A DNA stretch of 64,000 nt from an uncultured Polaribacter sp. (GTDB lineage Bacteria; Bacteroidota; Bacteroidia; Flavobacteriales; Flavobacteriaceae): positions 1,178,001-1,242,000 of the forward strand of contig NZ_CANMBY010000001.1 of the NCBI RefSeq assembly GCF_947496195.1, read 5' to 3'. Positions 53,512 to 64,000 of this stretch are shown here, piece by piece; within the stretch, counting starts at the first letter, position 1; every line of letters starts with the position of its first letter. The notes below the pieces were generated by a model. That model was not told where the DNA came from, did not search any database, and saw nothing but the letters and a program-made list of their open reading frames with translations. The position numbers and the translations under genes are program-made.

Positions 53512-53838
53512 ATGACAAAAGTTAAAAAGGGGATATATGCTTTTTTAAGAGGTAGTTTTTTAACAGACGAATCTGCTGTTAAAAATTGGAGGATTATTGT
53601 CTTTGTTGTTGCGCTTTTATTAATAATGATTACAAGTGCTCATAGAATAGATAAAAAAGTAATAACCATTGCAGAGCTTAATAAAAAGAAGAGGGAATTA
53701 AGAGCAGAATATGTAGATACTGGTACTATTTTAATGCGAATGAAAATGGAATCTAGTATCAGAGAAAAAGCAATAGAAAGAGGTTTAAAACCGTCAGAAA
53801 CACCACCAAAAAAAATAAAAGTAACCTATAAAGATTAA
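53512..53838 (+). CDS. FtsL-like cell division protein
   Basis: A 108-residue bitopic membrane protein: a short cytoplasmic part, one transmembrane helix (about 27-42, IIVFVVALLLIMITSA) and a periplasmic coiled-coil region (about 55-95). By length, topology and place between rsmH and ftsI it is the FtsL-like protein of Bacteroidota, part of the FtsQLB-type divisome complex. Sequence identity to E. coli FtsL is not expected, so the call rests mainly on position. Confidence 0.8.
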   Translation: MTKVKKGIYAFLRGSFLTDESAVKNWRIIVFVVALLLIMITSAHRIDKKVITIAELNKKKRELRAEYVDTGTILMRMKMESSIREKAIERGLKPSETPPKKIKVTYKD

Positions 53839-53842
53839 TCAA

Positions 53843-55861
53843 TTGGCAACTAAGAAAAAAAGCATACTTACCAAATTCTACATAGTAGCTGCTTTTATGA
53901 CGCTTTTTTTGTTGGCTATTGTGTTTAGGGTTGTTAATATCCAATATATCCAAGGAGAAAAGTATAAGCAACTATCTACAGAACTTACTATTAAACAAGA
54001 TACCATTTATGCAAATAAAGGAAATGTTTATGCTGCAGATGGTAATTTGTTAGCAACCTCGATGTCTAAATATACCATTAGAATGGATGTTGTAGCTGTA
54101 GATACTAATGTCTTTGAGAAAAATATTGCAGCACTTTCTAAAGAGTTGTCATCTATGTTTGGCAAACCTGTTAGCTATTATGAAAACAAATTAAGAAGAG
54201 CTAAAAGTAGAAAAAACAGATACCTACTAATTGCAAGAAATGTTGGGTATAATGATTATTTAAAGATGAAAACCTTTCCAATTTTTAACTTAGGTGTTTA
54301 TAGAGGGGGTTTTATTGCAGAGCATAAAACGGTTCGCGAACATCCAATAGGAAAAATTGCAGAACGTACAATTGGCTATGATGATTTTAGAGGTGAAGCA
54401 GGTATAGAAGGGGCTTTTGCAGATTTTATGCAGGGTGAAAATGGTTTAAGATGGAAACAGAAAATTGCAAAAAATCAATGGAAACCAATTTCTGATGTTA
54501 ACGAAAAAGAACCTGTAGATGGGCATGATGTAATTACAACTATAGATGTTAATATTCAGGATATTACTCATCATGCTTTATTAAAACAACTTGAAATTTT
54601 TGAGGCAGATCATGGGTGTGCAGTAGTTATGGAAACTGCTACAGGTGAAATAAAAGCCATATCAAATTTAGGTAGAACATCTAAAGGTAAATATTACGAA
54701 AAAAGAAATTATGCTGTTTGGGAGAGTCATGAGCCTGGTTCTACTTTTAAGCTTGCAAGTTTAATGGCTGCTTTAGATGATAAAGTAATAGATACTTCAA
54801 CTGTTGTAGATACACAAAAAGGTAAAATTTACATTCATAATAGAAAAATAGAAGATTCTCATAGAGGTGGTTATGGTAAAATTTCTGCAGCAAGAGTATT
54901 TGAAGTTTCTTCTAATGTGGGTATTGTAAAATTGATGAAAGAACATTATGATGAAAACCCAGAAAAATTCATTTCTAAATTAGAAAAATACGGATTTACT
55001 AAGCCTGTTGGATTTCAAATTAAAGGAGAAGGTAAGCCATTTATTCCAACTCCAGATAATAAAAGTAGATGGAATAAAATTTCTTTAGAATGGATGTCTT
55101 GGGGTTATGGAGTATCTGTAACTCCTATGCAAACATTAATGTTTTATAATGCTGTAGCTAATAATGGAGTTATGGTAAAGCCAAGATTTGTTAAAGAATT
55201 AAGAAAACAAGATAAAGCAGAAAAAGTTTTTAAAACTGAAGTTGTTAATCCAAAGATTGCTTCAGAAGAGACTTTAAAAAAGGTGAGAAAGGTAATGGAA
55301 AATGTTGTTGTAAAAGGTACAGCAGAAAATATTTACTCACCTAATTTTTCGATGGCAGGTAAAACAGGTACAGCCAAAAAATTTATTCCTAGAACAAAAA
55401 ATAAAGATGGAGAATGGGTAGGAGGTTATTATTCTACAGAAAGATATGTGGCTTCTTTTGCAGGGTTTTTTCCAGCAGAAGAACCTAAATATTCTTGCAT
55501 AGTTGTTATTCATGATCCAGATAAAAAGAAAGGTTATTATGGAGCTACTGTTGCTGCTCCTGTTTTTAAAGAAATAGCACAAAAAATATATACAACTACA
55601 CCTATAGATAATCAATCTGTAAAAGATAAAACAGAGTTTGCTGCTATAGATAAAGATTATAAAAATTACGATAAAAAGTTAAGTAAAGAATATTCATTAA
55701 TACCAAATGTTGAAGGAATGAATGGTATGGATGCTGTATCTCTATTAGAAAATATTGGGTTAAAAGTTGAATTTTCTGGTGTTGGAAAAGTAAACTATCA
55801 ATCTTTAAAAAAGGGTGAAAAATTAGTTAAAGGAAAAACAATTGTTTTAAAATTATCTTAA
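53843..55861 (+). CDS. ftsI: Penicillin-binding protein 3 / FtsI transpeptidase with PASTA domain
   Basis: The septal peptidoglycan transpeptidase, 672 residues. A short cytoplasmic tail and a transmembrane helix (LTKFYIVAAFMTLFLLAIVF) lead to a dimerisation domain and the penicillin-binding domain. Active-site motifs are in order: the nucleophile in GSTFKLA (SxxK), SSN in VSSNVGIV, and KTG in AGKTGTAKKF. A C-terminal PASTA domain (LIPNVEGMNGMDAVSLLENI, to the end) is present. The start is a TTG at 53843. Its stop lies one base before the predicted murE start. Confidence 0.95.
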   Translation: MATKKKSILTKFYIVAAFMTLFLLAIVFRVVNIQYIQGEKYKQLSTELTIKQDTIYANKGNVYAADGNLLATSMSKYTIRMDVVAVDTNVFEKNIAALSKELSSMFGKPVSYYENKLRRAKSRKNRYLLIARNVGYNDYLKMKTFPIFNLGVYRGGFIAEHKTVREHPIGKIAERTIGYDDFRGEAGIEGAFADFMQGENGLRWKQKIAKNQWKPISDVNEKEPVDGHDVITTIDVNIQDITHHALLKQLEIFEADHGCAVVMETATGEIKAISNLGRTSKGKYYEKRNYAVWESHEPGSTFKLASLMAALDDKVIDTSTVVDTQKGKIYIHNRKIEDSHRGGYGKISAARVFEVSSNVGIVKLMKEHYDENPEKFISKLEKYGFTKPVGFQIKGEGKPFIPTPDNKSRWNKISLEWMSWGYGVSVTPMQTLMFYNAVANNGVMVKPRFVKELRKQDKAEKVFKTEVVNPKIASEETLKKVRKVMENVVVKGTAENIYSPNFSMAGKTGTAKKFIPRTKNKDGEWVGGYYSTERYVASFAGFFPAEEPKYSCIVVIHDPDKKKGYYGATVAAPVFKEIAQKIYTTTPIDNQSVKDKTEFAAIDKDYKNYDKKLSKEYSLIPNVEGMNGMDAVSLLENIGLKVEFSGVGKVNYQSLKKGEKLVKGKTIVLKLS

Positions 55862-55862
55862 G

Positions 55863-57329
55863 CTGAAGAATTTAAAAGACATATTATATAAGGTTAGTAT
55901 CAATCAAGTATTTGGTAGTACAGATGTTGCTATCAATCAATTAGTTTTTGATTCTAGAAAAGTTAAAAAGAATGATGTTTTTATAGCTCAAAAAGGAGTT
56001 AATGTAGATGGTCACTTATATGTTGATAAAGCAATTTCTTTAGGAGCTACAGTTATTATTTGTGAAAAAATTTCATTTGATAAACAAGAAGGAATAACTT
56101 ATATAAGAGTTAATGATTCTAATGCAGCTTTAGCAATAATGGCTGCCAATTTTTATGATAATCCTTCAGCAAAATTTCCTGTAGTTGGTGTTACTGGTAC
56201 TAATGGAAAAACCACTATTGCTTCTTTACTTTATCAATTATTTAATAAAGCAGGGTATAAAGTTGGTTTATTGTCTACAGTAAAAATTTTAGTTGATAAA
56301 ACAGAATATAAAGCTACACATACTACTCCAAATTCAATTACTATAAATCATTATTTAGATTTAATGTTAGAAGAAGGTGTTGAGTATTGTTTTATGGAAG
56401 TAAGTTCTCATGGAATTCATCAAAAAAGAACAGAAGGTTTAACTTTTACTGGTGGTATTTTTACCAACCTTTCTCATGATCATTTAGATTATCATAAAAC
56501 CTTTTCAGAGTATAGAGATGTAAAAAAAGAATTTTTTGACAACCTACCAAAATCAGCTTTTGCATTAACAAATATTGATGATAAGAATGGCAACTATATG
56601 CTGCAAAATACACAAGCAAAAAAATATAGTTATGCTTTAAAAACAGTAGCAGATTTTAAAGCAAAAATTCTCGAAAAACAGATTTCTGGAACATTAATTT
56701 CTATTGATGGTATAGAGGTTTGGACTAAGTTAATTGGTGTGTTTAATATCTATAATCTTACAGCAATTATTGCAACAGCAGAGCTTTTAGGGTTAGAAAA
56801 GTTTGAAATTTTAAGAATTGTAAGTGAATTAGAAAGTGTAAGTGGTCGTTTTCAATATACAATTTCAGATGATGGGGTTACAGCAATCGTAGATTATGCA
56901 CACACACCAGACGCATTAAAAAATGTTTTAGAAACCATTAATGATATCAGAACTGGTAATGAGCAAGTGATAACTGTTGTTGGTTGTGGTGGAGATAGAG
57001 ATAAAACCAAAAGACCAAAAATGGCTCATATAGCTTCTCATTTAAGTAATCAAGCCATTTTTACTTCAGATAATCCAAGAACTGAAGAACCTCAATCTAT
57101 TTTAGATGAAATGGAATTGGGTGTTTCACCAGAAAATTATAAAAAAACACTAACAGTTTTAGATAGAAGACAGGCAATTAAAACGGCTTGTAAACTAGCC
57201 GTAAATGGAGACATCATTTTAATTGCAGGTAAAGGGCATGAGTCTTATCAAGAAATAAATGGTGTAAGATCTCATTTTAATGATTTAGAGGAAGTTAGTA
57301 ATTGTTTTAATCAACTAAAAAACAAATAG
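55863..57329 (+). CDS. murE: UDP-MurNAc-tripeptide synthetase MurE, with a CTG start
   Basis: Adds meso-diaminopimelate to UDP-MurNAc-dipeptide. The full protein is 488 residues, normal for MurE. The ATP loop is [13 protein letters not shown], and DNPRTEEP is the DNPR motif that marks meso-DAP specificity. The first in-frame ATG is at 56139, but 92 further upstream codons encode a plain MurE N-terminal domain ([11 protein letters not shown]... [19 protein letters not shown]). Between the upstream in-frame stop (55848-55850) and this region the only near-canonical initiator is CTG at 55863, immediately after the ftsI stop, reading (M)[11 protein letters not shown] therefore propose a CTG start coupled to ftsI termination. 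Confidence 0.9.
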   Translation: MKNLKDILYKVSINQVFGSTDVAINQLVFDSRKVKKNDVFIAQKGVNVDGHLYVDKAISLGATVIICEKISFDKQEGITYIRVNDSNAALAIMAANFYDNPSAKFPVVGVTGTNGKTTIASLLYQLFNKAGYKVGLLSTVKILVDKTEYKATHTTPNSITINHYLDLMLEEGVEYCFMEVSSHGIHQKRTEGLTFTGGIFTNLSHDHLDYHKTFSEYRDVKKEFFDNLPKSAFALTNIDDKNGNYMLQNTQAKKYSYALKTVADFKAKILEKQISGTLISIDGIEVWTKLIGVFNIYNLTAIIATAELLGLEKFEILRIVSELESVSGRFQYTISDDGVTAIVDYAHTPDALKNVLETINDIRTGNEQVITVVGCGGDRDKTKRPKMAHIASHLSNQAIFTSDNPRTEEPQSILDEMELGVSPENYKKTLTVLDRRQAIKTACKLAVNGDIILIAGKGHESYQEINGVRSHFNDLEEVSNCFNQLKNK

Positions 57330-57330
57330 A

Positions 57331-58557
57331 ATGCTGTATTATTTATTTCAATACTTAGAAAACGAGTTTAGTTTGCCAGGAGCAAGTGTATTTCAATTTA
57401 TCACTTTTAGAGCAGCAGCAGCTTTTATTTTATCATTGTTAATTTCTGCAATTTATGGTAAAAGAATTATTAATTTTTTAAGAAATCAACAAGTTGGAGA
57501 AACAGTAAGAGATTTAGGATTAGAAGGTCAAAAGCAAAAAACTGGTACACCAACCATGGGTGGTTTAATCATTATTTTAGCTACATTAATTCCAGCAGTT
57601 CTGTTGGCAAAATTAGATAATATATATGTCATTATTTTATTAATTACCACTGTTTGGATGGGTTTAATAGGATTTTTAGATGATTATATAAAAGTATTTA
57701 AAAAAGATAAAGACGGTTTAAAAGGAAAGTTTAAAGTTTTGGGTCAAGTTGGTTTGGGACTTTTTGTAGGAGCCATGTTGTATTTTAATGATGGAGTAAC
57801 TATTAAAGAGCAACTTCCTATAGAACAGCAAGTAGTGCAAGAAAATGGAAGAAAAAAAGTATTTGGTGAAGCACATAAATCAACTAAAACAACAGTTCCG
57901 TTTTTAAAAAATAACGAGTTAGATTATTCAAAATCATTACAATTTTTAGGAGATGGCTATGAAAAATATGGCTGGATTATCTTCATTTTTATTACTGTTT
58001 TTATAGTAACAGGAATTTCAAATGGAGCAAACTTAACAGATGGTATAGATGGCTTGGCTGCTGGTTCTTCTGCAATTATGGTAATAACCTTGGCCGTTTT
58101 TGCGTGGGTTTCTGGTAATATCATTTTTGCAGATTATTTAGATGTTATGTACATCCCAAATTCAGGTGAAATGACAGTTTTTATTCTTGCTTTTGCAGGA
58201 GCTTTAGTTGGGTTTTTATGGTATAATACTTACCCAGCACAAGTGTTTATGGGAGATACTGGAAGTTTAACAATTGGTGGTATTATAGCAGTAATTGCAA
58301 TAGCTATTAGAAAAGAATTATTACTTCCAATACTAGCAGGAATTTTTGTTGTAGAAAACCTATCTGTGATTTTACAAGTTTCTTGGTTTAAATACACTAA
58401 AAAGAAATTTGGAGAAGGAAGACGCATTTTTAAAATGTCGCCTTTACATCATCATTATCAAAAGTTAAGTTATCACGAAAGTAAAATAGTTGTTCGTTTT
58501 TGGATTGTTGGCATTTTGTTAGCAGTATTAACAATAGTAACATTAAAATTAAGATAA
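57331..58557 (+). CDS. mraY: Phospho-MurNAc-pentapeptide translocase MraY
   Basis: Integral membrane enzyme of 408 residues that makes lipid I from UDP-MurNAc-pentapeptide and undecaprenyl phosphate. About ten transmembrane helices. Motifs: [44 protein letters not shown] and the C-terminal PLHHHYQK. There is a hydrophilic insertion around residues 155-205 ([18 protein letters not shown]), present in flavobacterial MraY as I recall. It starts one base after the murE stop. Confidence 0.97.
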   Translation: MLYYLFQYLENEFSLPGASVFQFITFRAAAAFILSLLISAIYGKRIINFLRNQQVGETVRDLGLEGQKQKTGTPTMGGLIIILATLIPAVLLAKLDNIYVIILLITTVWMGLIGFLDDYIKVFKKDKDGLKGKFKVLGQVGLGLFVGAMLYFNDGVTIKEQLPIEQQVVQENGRKKVFGEAHKSTKTTVPFLKNNELDYSKSLQFLGDGYEKYGWIIFIFITVFIVTGISNGANLTDGIDGLAAGSSAIMVITLAVFAWVSGNIIFADYLDVMYIPNSGEMTVFILAFAGALVGFLWYNTYPAQVFMGDTGSLTIGGIIAVIAIAIRKELLLPILAGIFVVENLSVILQVSWFKYTKKKFGEGRRIFKMSPLHHHYQKLSYHESKIVVRFWIVGILLAVLTIVTLKLR

Positions 58558-58604
58558 AAAAGAGCTTATCCTAGCTTTCCCTTGGGAGAGGATAGGCCTC
58601 TTTT
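58558..58604. repeat. Palindromic element between mraY and murD
   Basis: A GC-richer 47-base imperfect hairpin inside the operon. Outer stem AAAAGAG (58558-58564) with CTCTTTT (58598-58604); then eight pairs between 58565-58572 and 58589-58596 with one G-U pair and a bulged C at 58597; inner TCCC-TT-GGGA (58578-58587). It resembles the CCCTTGGG-type palindromic interspersed repeats I recall from flavobacterial genomes. Confidence 0.7.
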
Positions 58605-58611
58605 ATTAAAG

Positions 58612-59997
58612 ATGAAAAATCAAGAAATAAATATAAGTAATAAGATTTCCAATAATATAGGAAGCAAAAAACTTGTGGTTCTTGGTGGTGGAGAAAGTGG
58701 TGTAGGTACAGCTATTTTAGGAAAGCAAAAAGGTTACGATGTTTTTGTGTCAGACAAAGGCGAAATAGCAGAAAAATATAAAGAAGTTCTTTTACATAAT
58801 AATATAGATTTTGAGGAAAAACAACATTCAGAAACAAGAATTTTAAAAGCTGATGTTGTTATGAAAAGTCCTGGTATACCTGATAATGTTGCGCTTGTTG
58901 TAAAACTTAGAGAAAATAACATTCCTGTTATTTCTGAAATGGAGTTTACTCAGCAATTTACAAATGCAACTATTATTGGTATTACAGGTTCAAATGGTAA
59001 AACTACGACAACTTTATTAACGCATCATATTTTAAAAAATGCTGGATTAGATATAGGTGTTGCAGGTAATATTGGAGATAGTTTTGCCCTTCAAGTTGCC
59101 AATGAAAATAAAGAAAATTACGTATTAGAAATTAGTAGTTTTCAATTAGATGGAATAGAGAAATTCAATAGTCATATTGCAATTTTAACAAATATAACAC
59201 CAGATCATTTAGACAGGTATGATTATGATTTTAATAAATACATAGCCTCAAAATTTAGAATAACAAAAAATCAAAAAGAGACAGATTATTTTATTTATGA
59301 TGCAGATGATGAAGCTATAAATAATTGGTTAAAAAAAAATAAAACAAAAGCAAAATTAGTTCCATTTTCACTCGAAAAAGAGTTGAGTTTTGGAGCTTAT
59401 TTAAAAGATGAAACAATAATAATAAATATAAATAAAGAGAATATAAATATGCCACTATCAACCTTATCAATCAAAGGAAAACACAATACAAAAAATGCGA
59501 TGGCAGCAACCATGGCTGCTCAACTTTTAAAAGTTAGAAAAGAAACAATTAAAGAAAGTTTGGCAAGTTTTGAAGGTGCAGAACATCGTTTAGAAAAAGT
59601 CGCTAAAATTAAAGATGTAGAATACATAAACGACTCTAAAGCAACCAATGTAAATGCAACTTTTTATGCTTTAGAATGTATGGATAAACAAACTGTTTGG
59701 ATAGTAGGAGGTGTAGATAAAGGCAATGATTATACAGATTTACTTCCACTTGTAAGAGAGAAAGTTAAAGCAATAGTTTGTTTGGGTCTTGATAATGATA
59801 AAATTAAAAATACTTTTAGTAATGTAGTTGATATTATTGTGGAAACTGCAGGTGCAGAAGAAGCAGTTAAAGTATCAGAGAAATTATCAGAAAGAGGTGA
59901 TGCTGTTTTATTATCACCAGCTTGTGCAAGTTTTGATTTATTTGAAAATTACGAAGATAGAGGTCGTCAATTTAAAAAAGCGGTAAGAAATTTATAA
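58612..59997 (+). CDS. murD: UDP-MurNAc-L-alanine:D-glutamate ligase MurD
   Basis: Adds D-glutamate to UDP-MurNAc-L-alanine. 461 residues from the ATG at 58612. The N-terminal Rossmann KKLVVLGGGESGVGTAI, the ATP loop GITGSNGKTTTTLL and NINPDHLDRY-type sequence (NITPDHLDRYDYD) identify it. About 18 residues (MKNQEINISNKISNNIGS) precede the usual KKLVVLGG start. They follow a palindromic element, suggesting that its insertion displaced the original start. A TTG at 58582, inside the palindrome, would add ten more residues and is unlikely. Confidence 0.94.
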   Translation: MKNQEINISNKISNNIGSKKLVVLGGGESGVGTAILGKQKGYDVFVSDKGEIAEKYKEVLLHNNIDFEEKQHSETRILKADVVMKSPGIPDNVALVVKLRENNIPVISEMEFTQQFTNATIIGITGSNGKTTTTLLTHHILKNAGLDIGVAGNIGDSFALQVANENKENYVLEISSFQLDGIEKFNSHIAILTNITPDHLDRYDYDFNKYIASKFRITKNQKETDYFIYDADDEAINNWLKKNKTKAKLVPFSLEKELSFGAYLKDETIIININKENINMPLSTLSIKGKHNTKNAMAATMAAQLLKVRKETIKESLASFEGAEHRLEKVAKIKDVEYINDSKATNVNATFYALECMDKQTVWIVGGVDKGNDYTDLLPLVREKVKAIVCLGLDNDKIKNTFSNVVDIIVETAGAEEAVKVSEKLSERGDAVLLSPACASFDLFENYEDRGRQFKKAVRNL

Positions 59998-60000
59998 AAA

Positions 60001-61188
60001 GTGAAAACCATTTTTCAACATATAAAAGGTGATAAAACTATTTGGGCAATAGTTGCTGTTTTGGCAATATTCTCTTTTATGCCTGTATATAGTGCAAGTA
60101 CAAACTTGGTATATGTTGTAGGTTCTGGTTCTACTTTAGGATATTTAATAAAGCACATGGTATTATTAATTATGGGCTTTGCAATTATTTATGGAGTGCA
60201 TAAAATACCTTATCGTTATTTTTCTGGTGGTTCAGTTTTAATGCTTCCTATAGTTATTGTTTTACTTGTTTTTACTTTGGCTCAAGGCACCACAATTGGA
60301 GGTGCAAATGCAAGTAGGTGGATTCGAATTCCGTTTGTAGGTATTGGTTTTCAAACATCAACTTTAGCAGGATTAGTATTAATGGTTTATGTAGCAAGAT
60401 ATTTAGCAAAAAATAAAGAAAAACAAATTAAGTTTAAAGAAAGTTTGTTGCAACTTTGGTTACCTGTTGCAGCAGTTTTAATACTTATTTTACCAGCAAA
60501 TTTTTCTACAACTGCCATTATTTTTGTCATGATTTTAATGGTTACTTTTATTGGTGGATACCCTATTAAATACATTGGTTTTATTATAGGAGCAGGTGTT
60601 TTGGCTTTAGCATTTTTTGTATTAGTAGCAAAAGCTTTTCCTGATGCAATGCCTAATAGAGTTCAAACATGGCAAAGTAGAATAGAAAGTTTTTCTAATG
60701 ATGATGCAAAAGAAGCTTATCAAGTAGAAAAAGCAAAAATAGCAATAGCAACAGGAGGTCCTGTTGGTTTAGGTCCAGGTAAAAGTGTACAAAAAAACTT
60801 TTTACCACAATCTTCATCAGATTTTATTTTTGCAATAATTATAGAAGAATATGGTTTATTAGGTGGTATTTTAATAGTATCAATTTATTTTTTATTATTC
60901 TTTAGAATATTTGTTGTGGTTAAAAAAACAACTACAATATTTGGAACATTATTAGTTATAGGTGTTGGTTTTCCAATTATTTTTCAAGCAACCATAAATA
61001 TGGCTGTTGCTACCAATTTATTTCCTGTAACTGGGCAAACATTACCATTAATAAGTAGTGGAGGTACTTCTATTTGGATGACTTGTTTTGCTTTAGGTAT
61101 GATCTTAAGCGTTAGCGCATCAAAAGAAGAAACAGAAGAAGATATTTTAGACGATAACCCTTTAGATATTTTGCATGAAACCATATAA
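60001..61188 (+). CDS. ftsW: Septal peptidoglycan glycosyltransferase FtsW
   Basis: A SEDS-family polymerase of 395 residues with about ten transmembrane helices, acting with FtsI in septum synthesis. Motifs: [19 protein letters not shown], the signature [37 protein letters not shown] and [16 protein letters not shown]. Starts with GTG at 60001, three bases after murD. The C-terminal part (about 375-395) is acidic and cytoplasmic. Its end overlaps murG by 14 bases. Confidence 0.96.
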   Translation: MKTIFQHIKGDKTIWAIVAVLAIFSFMPVYSASTNLVYVVGSGSTLGYLIKHMVLLIMGFAIIYGVHKIPYRYFSGGSVLMLPIVIVLLVFTLAQGTTIGGANASRWIRIPFVGIGFQTSTLAGLVLMVYVARYLAKNKEKQIKFKESLLQLWLPVAAVLILILPANFSTTAIIFVMILMVTFIGGYPIKYIGFIIGAGVLALAFFVLVAKAFPDAMPNRVQTWQSRIESFSNDDAKEAYQVEKAKIAIATGGPVGLGPGKSVQKNFLPQSSSDFIFAIIIEEYGLLGGILIVSIYFLLFFRIFVVVKKTTTIFGTLLVIGVGFPIIFQATINMAVATNLFPVTGQTLPLISSGGTSIWMTCFALGMILSVSASKEETEEDILDDNPLDILHETI

Positions 61189-62266
61189 TATACTTATTTC
61201 TGGAGGAGGTACAGGAGGGCATATTTATCCTGCTTTAGCAATCGCAAATGAAATTAAATTGCGATATCCTGATGCAAATTTTCTTTTTGTTGGTGCAAAA
61301 GATAGAATGGAAATGGAGAAAGTACCACAAGCTGGCTATGATATAAAAGGTTTATGGATTTCAGGTTTTCAAAGAAAATTGACTTTAGATAATATGTCAT
61401 TTCCATTTAAATTAACGAGTAGTTTATTAAAGGCTAGAAATATAATCAACAATTTTAAGCCAGATGTTGTTATTGGAACTGGTGGTTTTGCAAGTGGGCC
61501 AACTTTAATTATGGCACAAAGAAAGGGAATACCTACATTAATTCAAGAACAAAATTCTTTTCCTGGAATTACTAATAAATTATTAGGAAAAAAAGTAGAT
61601 AAAATTTGTGTGGCTTATGATAATTTAGAACGCTTTTTTCCAGTTGATAAAATCATAAAAACTGGTAATCCTGTTCGTCAAGATTTACTATATATCCATA
61701 CAAAAGTAGAGCAAGGAAAATCTCATTTTAAACTAGATCATAAGAAACAAACTATTTTAGTTTTAGGTGGAAGTTTAGGAGCAAGAAGAATAAATCAATT
61801 AATTGAAGAGAATCTAGATTTTTTTAAAACTCAAGGAGTGCAAATTATCTGGCAATGTGGAAAATTATATTTCAATGAATATAAAAAACACAATGATTTA
61901 GATTTTGTGCAAGTGCATGAGTTTATCAATACTATGGATTTAGCATACGCAGCTACAGATATCATAATTTCTAGATCTGGTGCAAGTTCAGTTTCAGAAT
62001 TATGCATAGTAGGTAAACCAGTCGTTTTTATTCCTTCTCCAAATGTGGCAGAAGACCATCAAACAAAAAATGCAAAATCAATAGCAGATCAGCATGGAGC
62101 TATTTTACTAAAAGAAACAGATTTAGACACTTTTGCAATTGTTTTTGAGACTTTACTAAAAGATAAAGGTAAACAAGCGCATTTAGCAGAAAACATAAAA
62201 GAATTAGCATTACCTGGAGCAACAAATGCTATAGTTAACGAAATTGAAAAATTATTAAATAGTTGA
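61175..62266 (+). CDS. murG: UDP-GlcNAc transferase MurG
   Basis: Peripheral membrane glycosyltransferase of 363 residues that makes lipid II from lipid I. The N-terminal [16 protein letters not shown], the [14 protein letters not shown] loop, [15 protein letters not shown] and the UDP-GlcNAc site [13 protein letters not shown] are characteristic. It overlaps ftsW at its start and murC at its stop (TTGA) by four bases. Confidence 0.97.
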   Translation: MKPYNILISGGGTGGHIYPALAIANEIKLRYPDANFLFVGAKDRMEMEKVPQAGYDIKGLWISGFQRKLTLDNMSFPFKLTSSLLKARNIINNFKPDVVIGTGGFASGPTLIMAQRKGIPTLIQEQNSFPGITNKLLGKKVDKICVAYDNLERFFPVDKIIKTGNPVRQDLLYIHTKVEQGKSHFKLDHKKQTILVLGGSLGARRINQLIEENLDFFKTQGVQIIWQCGKLYFNEYKKHNDLDFVQVHEFINTMDLAYAATDIIISRSGASSVSELCIVGKPVVFIPSPNVAEDHQTKNAKSIADQHGAILLKETDLDTFAIVFETLLKDKGKQAHLAENIKELALPGATNAIVNEIEKLLNS

Positions 62267-63615
62267 ATTTAAAAGAGATACATAACGTCTATTTTGTTGG
62301 TATTGGTGGTATTGGTATGAGTGCTATTGCTCATTATTTTGTGTCTAATGGAAAACAGGTTGCTGGTTATGACAAAACGCCTTCTCATATTACCAAAAAC
62401 TTAGAAAATAAAGGAGTTATTATTAACTTTGAAGATAGTGTTAGTTTAATTCCAACTTCATTTTTAAATTCACAAGAAACTTTGGTTGTTTATACACCAG
62501 CAATTCCTAAAAAACATAATCAATTCAATTATTTTTTAGAAAATAATTTTACTGTTTTAAAAAGGGCAGAAGTTTTAGGAGAAATCACAAAAAATACGAC
62601 CTGTTTAGCAGTTGCTGGTACACATGGTAAAACCACAACATCATCCATTTTAGGTCATATTATGACTGTAAAAAAGGCTACTTCTTTTCTTGGTGGCATT
62701 GCAGAAAATTACAATTCAAATTTAATTTTGGGTGAAGATAAAATTTCTGTAGTGGAAGCAGACGAGTTTGATAGGTCTTTTTTAAAGTTATCCCCAGATA
62801 TTGCTTGTGTAACATCTATGGATGCAGACCATTTAGACATTTATGGAGAAGCAAAAGAGTTAGAACTTTCTTTTAGAGCATTTTCTGAAAAAGTTTCTCA
62901 TAAACTTATAGTTGCTAATGGCTTGCCATTAGAAGGGTTAACTTATGGTATAGAGGATGATTCAGATTTTTGTGCTTATAATATTAGAATTGAAAATGGA
63001 GCTTACCTTTTTGATGTAAAAACACCAAAAGAAAATATAAAAAATATAATTTTTCATTTGCCTGGTAAACATAATGTTATGAATGCTTTAGCTGCTTTAG
63101 CAATGGCAAATGTTTATGGGGTTTCATTAGAAATAATTAAAGAACAGTTAGCTAGTTTTAAAGGAGTAAAACGTAGGTTTTCTTATAAAATTAAAACTAA
63201 TGATTTGGTGCTGATAGATGATTATGCGCATCACCCAACAGAAATAAATGCAGTAGAAAAAGCTGTTAGAGAAATGTATCCAAAAGAACGTGTTTTAGTT
63301 GTTTTTCAACCTCATTTATTTAGTAGAACAAGAGATTTTATAGACGATTTTGCAAATGCACTTACAAAGTTCAATGAAGTGCTTTTATTAGATATTTATC
63401 CTGCAAGAGAGTTGCCTATTGAAGGTGTAAATTCTAATTGGTTATTATCTAAAATTGATAATAAAAATAAAAAAATAACAACTAAAGAAAATTTACTTTT
63501 CGATATTAAACAATCTTCATCAAAAATTGTTGCAATGTTAGGTGCTGGAGATATTGGAGTAATGATAGAAGAAGTTACAGAACAACTTTTAAAACCATTG
63601 ACTAATGAAGTTTAA
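62263..63615 (+). CDS. murC: UDP-MurNAc:L-alanine ligase MurC
   Basis: Adds L-alanine to UDP-MurNAc, the first peptide step. 450 residues. N-terminal [23 protein letters not shown] loop [16 protein letters not shown], and [12 protein letters not shown] are diagnostic. The start is TTG at 62263, inside the murG stop overlap (TTGA). The stop overlaps ftsQ by 11 bases. Confidence 0.97.
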   Translation: MNLKEIHNVYFVGIGGIGMSAIAHYFVSNGKQVAGYDKTPSHITKNLENKGVIINFEDSVSLIPTSFLNSQETLVVYTPAIPKKHNQFNYFLENNFTVLKRAEVLGEITKNTTCLAVAGTHGKTTTSSILGHIMTVKKATSFLGGIAENYNSNLILGEDKISVVEADEFDRSFLKLSPDIACVTSMDADHLDIYGEAKELELSFRAFSEKVSHKLIVANGLPLEGLTYGIEDDSDFCAYNIRIENGAYLFDVKTPKENIKNIIFHLPGKHNVMNALAALAMANVYGVSLEIIKEQLASFKGVKRRFSYKIKTNDLVLIDDYAHHPTEINAVEKAVREMYPKERVLVVFQPHLFSRTRDFIDDFANALTKFNEVLLLDIYPARELPIEGVNSNWLLSKIDNKNKKITTKENLLFDIKQSSSKIVAMLGAGDIGVMIEEVTEQLLKPLTNEV

Positions 63616-64000
63616 ACGAATTTTAAAATATCTCTTATTTCTATTATTAATAGTAAGTCTTGGCTTTTTATATAGTTTTTCTTCAAAGAGAAATTCAGAT
63701 AAAAAAGTATCAGAAATTATTATCGAATTTGAAGATGGAGATAATAATTTTTTAACACATTCAATGGTTAATAAATTGTTAATACAAAAAAATAAAACGG
63801 TTAAAAACCAAGCAAAATCTGTAATAGATTTATACAAACTAGAAAACGAGGTATCTAAAAATCCGTATGTCGAAAAATCATCTGTTTTTTTGACCATAGA
63901 AGGTAAGCTAAAGACTGTAGTTAAACAACGTGCACCTGTAGCTAGAATAATTACTGATAAAGATTCTTATTATGTTGATAAACAGGGGGTAAAAATCCCA
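63605..64000 (+). CDS. ftsQ: FtsQ-like cell division protein (5' part)
   Basis: The first 132 residues of a bitopic membrane protein that runs past the window end. A basic N-terminus (MKFKRILKY), one transmembrane helix (LLFLLLIVSLGFLYSF) and a POTRA-like beta-strand region (SEIIIEFEDGDNNFLTHSMV, then KLKTVVKQRAPVARI) fit FtsQ of Bacteroidota. Placement after murC is the usual dcw order. The ATG lies 11 bases before the murC stop. Confidence 0.88.
   Translation, partial: MKFKRILKYLLFLLLIVSLGFLYSFSSKRNSDKKVSEIIIEFEDGDNNFLTHSMVNKLLIQKNKTVKNQAKSVIDLYKLENEVSKNPYVEKSSVFLTIEGKLKTVVKQRAPVARIITDKDSYYVDKQGVKIP

Noticed and set aside
63589..63897. A minus-strand frame over the start of ftsQ
   Set aside because: The opposite strand encodes the FtsQ transmembrane and POTRA-like sequence in the expected dcw position.

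Overview
The window is AT-rich bacterial DNA (I judge it near 30% G+C by eye) from a member of the Bacteroidota, most likely a marine flavobacterium of the Polaribacter/Tenacibaculum type. The evidence is gene content (SprA of the type IX secretion and gliding machinery, a protein with a T9SS C-terminal sorting domain, carboxypeptidase-like plus DUF5686 proteins, TonB-dependent receptors, a flavobacterial-style dcw cluster) and promoters: the Bacteroidota -7 element TAnnTTTG recurs upstream of many genes, often with TTG 18-23 nt further upstream. Recognisable Shine-Dalgarno sequences are rare, and several starts are TTG, GTG or even CTG. The species is inference.

Layout. 1-4800 (minus): maeB, ruvA and the first third of sprA, probably one transcription unit. 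4830-13166: a sugar-uptake locus, probably for sucrose, with a GH13_18 sucrose phosphorylase-like enzyme, a PfkB fructokinase, an MFS sugar transporter, a glutaredoxin-like lipoprotein and a TonB-dependent receptor, divergent from a LacI-type regulator. Two perfect LacI-type operators lie between receptor and regulator. 13163-18830: queG, a DUF5686 outer-membrane protein, moaD, a DUF3817 protein, moaE and ctaA. 19196-22760: nrdB and nrdA. 22778-25917: a DUF2911 protein, then feoA-feoB and a tiny Cys-rich FeoB partner under a palindromic iron-type operator. 25920-28522: a SCO1-like copper chaperone, rseP and two paralogous zinc-ribbon miniproteins.

28677-32783: a JmjC/cupin-like protein, a BtuB-like receptor, a UmuD homologue without UmuC, and a DUF2975/YozG-type HTH pair whose promoter -7 box sits in the loop of a perfect 19-bp inverted repeat. 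32806-41600: an S9 peptidase, tadA, dxs and a very large sortilin-like beta-propeller protein with a T9SS tail. 41624-45600: dgt, galE, a small membrane protein and a DegT/DnrJ aminotransferase. 45648-52010: penicillin-acylase family protein, nitroreductase, AlkB-like di-iron membrane protein, RluA-type pseudouridine synthase, engB and an alpha/beta hydrolase. 52090-64000: the dcw cell-wall and division operon mraZ-rsmH-ftsL-ftsI-murE-mraY-murD-ftsW-murG-murC-ftsQ (ftsQ runs off the end), headed by three 10-bp-spaced MraZ boxes.

Most of the window is conserved housekeeping sequence. I see no CRISPR array, transposase, prophage, tRNA or rRNA. The less ordinary parts are the SusD-less sucrose locus, the UmuD/DUF2975/HTH island with its operator, the paired zinc-ribbon miniproteins, the CTG start proposed for murE, and the palindromic insertion between mraY and murD.
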